A DNA stretch of 64,000 nt from Cymodocea nodosa. Taxonomy: Eukaryota > Streptophyta > Magnoliopsida > Alismatales > Cymodoceaceae. The notes under the pieces are model-generated. The model was given only the letters and a program-made list of their open reading frames with translations. It did not search any database and was not told the DNA's origin. The position numbers and the translations under genes are program-made. This document shows, in pieces, positions 59,015-64,000 of this stretch; position 1 is the first letter of the stretch, and each line of letters opens with the position of its first letter. The stretch covers positions 14,900,001 through 14,964,000 of the forward strand of contig CM072335.1 in NCBI GenBank assembly GCA_036874045.1, in the 5' to 3' direction.

Positions 59015-61578
59015 ATGTCAGGACGTGGAAGAGGACATTGTAGAATGACAAAAGTGTAGAAAAGAGAGTTGGAACTTCAGAAAATACAAAGTGAAATCAA
59101 CGACATCTACTCAAGGTACACTTTTACAAATGAAATACTACATGAAATTAGAAAAGCTGTTCAAGACAAGAAAAATTTCTGTTGGAAGTTTATTCACAAT
59201 TATGTTGAAACACAATTTAGACTAAAACAGACTGAACTTTCCGCATTACAACTATGGAAATGAACTTTACAACCTAACCCTGCGGTTGTTACAATTTCTA
59301 GACATGTACTTGAAAAATCGGTACAGTCTATCACTTACTATGGAAAGAAATTGAGACCAATGATAGAAAATGCCAATAAGGAATTAGAATCTTTATATTC
59401 CCAACATTATTTTCCCCCGGGTGTTTTAGATGACATTTAATAATATATTGATGAACAGAAAACTACCATTTGGAAAATGGGCCTTCGGAGTGAAGGACAA
59501 AAAGTTTATTAACTAAAAATGGTAGAGGTTGAGAGTTTAAAACTCTATATTCCATTATTACAACCTAAGCATCATGGTGAAGGACCATCAAGACCACAGG
59601 TGCCTTTAATAGGAGAAATTAAGAAAATTTTAGAACCTCTTGAACAACTAGAAACACTGTAGACATATGGTCGGAAAAAGAAGAACACATTAGAATATTT
59701 TGGACTGACTGTAGGTTTACAAGGAATATTACAACAAAAAGAAGAATCATTGAAAAATGGAAAACTATGTTCCATTGCAAAAGTTGGACAAACGTTTGTG
59801 TCAGGAATCACAGTAGATGTGACAAATATTGGATTACACGCATACACTCTAAGGTATTGTGTCACATTAATGCATAATGTATCTTTTAATACAATGGATA
59901 GTTTTTCACATCATGCTGCAAGCACACATTCTTTTCCTACGGAAAGAAAACATATAGGAAATTTTGATGATACATATATAGATGATATCAATTTTGATGA
60001 TATTTTTGGTGATATAGACACTAAGTCTATGAATGTTGAAGATATTTCATCTGAATAGGAATGTACAGATATTCTTCCTCTAACTGTATCTTGGATAGAA
60101 ACTTTTGATTTTTGGTATAGATGCTTATACTACAGTTTATACATATGGTTATGTCTGTTACAGTATATAATATACTTGTTGATAAATGTATATAATCAAT
60201 AACCTACATAGTTACAAATTGAATATTACATTGCCAATGTCTCAAGTATAGAAATTTTAGAAATACAGAATGAATCTATTATAGAACATTCTTTCCTACA
60301 GAGACAGTTGTATAGATCAATCATAGACATAAATGTTGCTGATAGACAAATTAATACAAAGACTATTGCTACTGATATGTTTCAAGAAAATCAAATAGAG
60401 GAATTTCAACAGATTATTTATACGACATTACCAAATATTTCAGACATTTATATTGGCTTTGATGGAAATTCTACTAGTTCTAAACGATCTGAAAATTTAG
60501 ATACTATTGATAATGTTGAAACAAGTCCCAGATCATAACATCATCACAAGAAGATACCTAATCCTGAACAGAGTTTAGACGAAAATACATTATTATGGTT
60601 CAGAAATAGTTCCTGTTATGACAAATTTCAGACATATAAAACTCAAGACCAATTAAGTTTGAAGGGATGGCACATATACGAGAAATGTTTGAATTTCAAT
60701 GCTTGTTGACTCTACTTCCACAACAGCCAGGCCATCTTGTTATACCAGAACTTATAAGTTATTTTTACTCAAACTTAACAGTGGAAGAAGGTATTCCTAT
60801 TTCCATTATACAAGACAATGACATATATTTAACTCTAGATTTACTTTATCAAGTACTTGGTCTGAAAAATGAAGGAGTTAAATTATCAGAAAGAAAATAG
60901 ATTTATCAATTGGGATGGGACATTAAAAGTTTAGCCAAAGATCCAACTACAAACAAACCAATGAGATTACTAAATGATTTAAATGGCCAAACACGTTTTA
61001 TTGCAAAAATACTGCATGCTTCATTGTTTCAGAGGTTTGGTCATGGTGCAGAAGTTGGCAGATTTTGTCTTTATGCTACATATGCATTAATTAACCATAT
61101 ACAGGTGAACTGGTATGATATTTTTTTTTCTCATATCTTATATTTGCAGAGTAAATTATTTTATGGTGATACGATTTTGAGAATTGTGGCAAGTCAAATA
61201 GATATTACACCTTGGCCATAGAAAAGATTAAAGTCAAGATCTTTCTCTGCAAAGAAACTCCAAAAATACCAAGAAGCAGATACACCTGTAATTCAACAAC
61301 AACAACAACAAGATAGGCAAACACAGTTACAACAGCAACAATGAACACAATTTTCAGAACAATAGCAATATACAGATATAAATATAGGTATACATACATA
61401 TACAAATACAGGTATAAATACAGACATCCATACTGAATTTTTACAGCAATCATCACAAGTTTCACAAAATGATTTAGACCAAGTAGTAATTGATCAAATA
61501 AACAGAGTAAGTATAAAAATTGCAAAGTAAATTTTAGATACTCTGATTAGTATTTTTCGAAGACAAAGAGGCTTGTGA
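59015..61578 (+). pseudogene. S3 third ORF, distant relative of S1/S/G1 third ORFs
   Basis: ATG at 59015 (MSGRGRGHCRMTKV). The N-terminal half is helical and charged (KRELELQKIQSEINDIYS) and has diverged from S1, including a GRGKG-like basic start. An acidic Asp/Ile-rich patch (DDTYIDDINFDDIFGDI) is near 59960-60020. The C-terminal half keeps the family order: IREMFEFQCLL, VLGLKNEG, LNGQTRFIAKILHASLFQRFGH, HIQVNWYDIF, KLFYGDTILRIVASQI. A Gln-rich tail ends at TGA 61576-61578. Many stops and one frameshift (60540-60660) are present. The tail includes a short ATA-rich tandem repeat (61370-61430). No membrane segment is seen. Confidence 0.7.
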
Positions 61579-61870
61579 TTATACAAATTATGTATTACAT
61601 GATTTATTTATTGTAATTTGTAACCAAAAATATTATGTAAACTATTTAATGCATTTAATGCTCACGTGATTATTTTTCACAGTTTATATTTAAACAGTTT
61701 ATACTTAATCCATGAAAGTTATGCATGTTTAAAAATATCTTTTTGAACGATATGTACTTAGAATATTTTTCCTCCTTACATTTTATTTACTTTTTTATAA
61801 TACCAAAAAGGGGGAGAAGATATAGATTATTTGACTTATTAGGTTTTAACATCATCAGAAAGGGGGAGAT
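61579..61870 (+). other. S3 3' untranslated region with two polypurine tracts
   Basis: AAAAAGGGGGAGAA (61805-61818) and GAAAGGGGGAGAT (61858-61870). The second abuts the LTR. The pair is only about 50 bp apart, versus about 300 bp in S1 and S. Confidence 0.75.
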
Positions 61871-63058
61871 TGTTAGGAATTTTGTTTTGATGATATATGC
61901 TTTATTAAAGTTTTTAAATAAGTCTAAACAATATTCTCTAAGTATAATAGTTAACAAATTATCGAAAAGTTTCATTTTTATGTCGAATAAGTTAAAGTTT
62001 TCTGAAGAGTTAGATTTTCGATAGTTAAACTTTTAGATAGTTAACATTTCGCTTTTGTCGAATAGTTTATGTTAAAAAACTCGTATAGTTAAGTTATCTA
62101 CACGTGTGTTTTTAATGTTTTAAGTTGTCACGTGTTTTCCATGTGTGTTCGGTAATGAAAATCGAATAGTTAGATAACTGTTCGAGTTTTTATATGCATA
62201 GATAGATAAGTCTTCGAGTTTTATAAAATGACTAACAAACAGATAAGTTTGCTATGTTTAGTCACGTGCTTTGCAGGTGCAAAAAGTTGAAGAGTTACAT
62301 ATAAGTATTCGAGTTTTTACAGGACTTAAAGGATAAGTGTTCGACTAAATTGAAGACTTAGAAGATATTCTACAAGACTCTAGGAAAATAAAGATTCGGT
62401 GAATCTACAAGTGGAGATCGTGGAAATTCAAAATGATAGTGGAGAAAGTGGAAACTCAAAAAGATAATAATTTGGATTAAAGAAAAAATTAGTACGTGGA
62501 TTATGAATTAAGTGGATGAACATGTTGAACGTGAATACATAGTTCGACTACTAATAGAGAGTACGAGTTACATTACAATAGAGGATCCCAATCTCAAAAA
62601 CCAAGTCTGAATATTCAATCTGGATCCCTAACTGAAAAGTTAAGTTTGAATATTCATATTCTGAAAAATTCTCCAACATCAGAAGAAGTTCGAAATTCCA
62701 AGCAATTTTAGAAAATAAGCTGCAAACGTAAGAAGTCTGGAAATTCGATAATTGGAGAAGAAGAGATATAGAAGTTGAGCAAAGAGAAGGAAAGAAGTTG
62801 TGTGCATAAAGATTAGATTTTATATAATTCGAAATTAGTTTTGAATAAGAACTTCATTTTTCTATTTGAATTGTATATTGAACACTACTGTATCAAAACC
62901 TTCAAGAATGGAATTGAGCTGAAAAGATATTGTAAATTTTATCTTTAAATAAAGAATAGAATTTCATTTACGAGTGTTTTGTGCTCTTGTTTTATCTACT
63001 GGTATTTTAATTACTAAAGACAATTCACCCCCCCTCTTGTGATATAGACGATCCTACA
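61871..63058 (+). repeat. S3 3' LTR
   Basis: 1188 bp, nearly identical to 50647-51835, followed by the TACAA duplication and by S2 gag. Confidence 0.92.
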
Positions 63059-63063
63059 TACAA

Positions 63064-64000
63064 GTACAAAATCTTGGTATGAACTTACTGAAATGTATGA
63101 GCAAGACCAAAATAAATTAATATCTAATAAAAATCAGCTTGGTCTTGGTTATACTACATTTGAAAATAAAAAGAATGATTATAAGAGCAATAATGCTATA
63201 AGTAAGTATGATGCTAATGATAAATCATTAGTACTTACAACTAATAAGAATGTAAATGATAATGTTAAACTATTTTTAAACAAAAAGAAGAAATATGCGT
63301 TTAATGAACTTGGTCCTCAACAACATTGGGTACCAAGAAATAGTTCTTCTTAATTTGTTTTGCAGGCAGAAACAACATCAAAATGGATCTTGGATAGTAG
63401 AGCATCAAGTCACATGACTAGATAGAAGAGTCTACTGAAAAATTTTACAAATACCAAGAAAGGAAATGTTACATTTGGAAACAAAAGCAAGGATAAAATC
63501 ATAGGTATGGGCAATGTTCAAATAACTCCTACTTGTGTTATTTAATTTGCTGAGTGTTATAAAACTAACTGATAATGGATATTATGTAGTGTTTGAAGAT
63601 AATGTATGCAAAATTATTGATAAAAGTACAAATGAACTTAAGTTTATTGCCAAAAGAAAAGGTTCTGTATGTATTTTATCTTTACCTTCTAATGCAGTTG
63701 ATTTAAGTTCATGTTTGCTAGCTGAAACTAGTGAAGCATATCTATGGCATAGAAGGATCAGACATATAAATATGAAACCATTACATAAATTATCTAGAAA
63801 ACATTTAATGAGAGGTTTACCAAAGATTAAATACTCAAAGGATTTCATGTGTGATGCATGTGAGTTAGGTAAACTTCATAAAAACTCTTTTAAATCCAAA
63901 ACTAATATATCAAGCAAGAGACTCTTAGAACTTATACATATGGATCTATTTGGACCAACAAGAATCATAAGTCTTGGTGGTAAATGATATGTATTTGTTT
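63064..64000 (+). pseudogene. pol: S2 gag end, protease and integrase N-terminus (runs off window)
   Basis: It resumes gag directly after the duplication (KSWYELTEMYEQDQNKL), which is continuous with the S gag at this point. The protease site is DSRASSHM (Gly to Arg next to Asp-Ser) near 63395. The pre-integrase zinc finger runs from LWHRRIRHINMKPLHKLS to CDACELGKLHKNSF, and the first integrase Asp is in LIHMDLFGPTR. A stop and frameshift lie near 63430 and 63545, and another stop near 63985. Confidence 0.85.

Larger units (their letters stand above)
50647..63058 (+). mobile_element. S3: Sirevirus-like Ty1/copia retrotransposon with third ORF
   Basis: 12.4 kb, bounded by TACAA duplications (50642-50646 and 63059-63063). 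Two LTRs of about 1189 bp differ at only a few percent of positions by eye, so it is among the youngest insertions. All parts are present in order: LTR, PBS, gag, protease, integrase, RT, RNase H, spacer, third ORF, two polypurine tracts, LTR. Confidence 0.93.
47044..64000 (+). mobile_element. S2: Sirevirus-like Ty1/copia retrotransposon, interrupted by T and S3, runs off window
   Basis: Pieces: 5' LTR remnant 47044-48480, PBS, gag 48681-50646, gag end, protease and integrase 63064-64000. It is close to S throughout. S3 (50647-63058) sits in gag, and the reading resumes exactly across the TACAA duplication. Confidence 0.88.

Noticed and set aside
61205-61525. Minus-strand ORF with Tyr-Leu repeats that looks membrane-like
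   Set aside because: It mirrors the Gln-rich tail and the ATA-rich repeat of the S3 third ORF; low-complexity artefact.

Overview
The window is plant nuclear DNA, almost certainly from a eudicot with a repeat-rich genome. It is AT-rich and consists of nested LTR retrotransposons. I found no tRNA, rRNA or CRISPR array. The only possible non-transposon gene is a broken F-box-like ORF at the left edge. I cannot name the species.

Layout (element names are mine). S2 (+, Ty1/copia, Sirevirus-like) is the host layer on the right: 5' LTR remnant 47044-48480, gag 48681-50646, resuming at 63064 and running off the window. T (+, Tork/Tnt1-like copia) lies in the S2 5' LTR and was split into 22062-22477, 30315-31429 and 42740-47043. 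Three insertions split or cap T: G1 (-, Ty3/gypsy, Athila-like; 5' LTR 19860-22061, pol 15064-18276, third ORF 12338-14538), C (-, Sirevirus-like, 22478-30314) and S (-, Sirevirus-like with a third ORF, 31430-42739). S carries a gypsy LTR fragment (36263-38197) that replaces most of its integrase and all of its RT/RNase H. S3 (+, Sirevirus-like with a third ORF, 50647-63058) sits in the S2 gag with a perfect TACAA duplication. On the left, S1 (+, 3712-11806, related to S and S2) sits against the downstream region of G1; its 5' half is missing and replaced by a gypsy LTR (2127-3711). At the far left are a gypsy gag (679-1752, -) and the F-box-like ORF (1-467, -).

All coding regions are decayed. 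T, S1 and the G1 gag-pol are notable because they keep one reading frame throughout and are broken only by stop codons.

The most interesting signal is non-coding. All the LTR families here, copia and gypsy alike, are packed with imperfect palindromes built from a half-site CGnnnAGTTA facing TAACTnnnCG, mixed with ACTTAAGT and CACGTG palindromes. The nnn differs between families. Similar boxes, followed by a TATA-like sequence, lie 80-110 bp upstream of the third ORF in S1, S, S3 and G1, and the box type there tends to match the LTR of the same element. The third ORFs of the copia and gypsy elements resemble each other. This suggests a shared, fast-changing regulatory code, possibly read by the third-ORF protein or by a host factor. 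That reading is inference; the arrays and their positions are seen directly.
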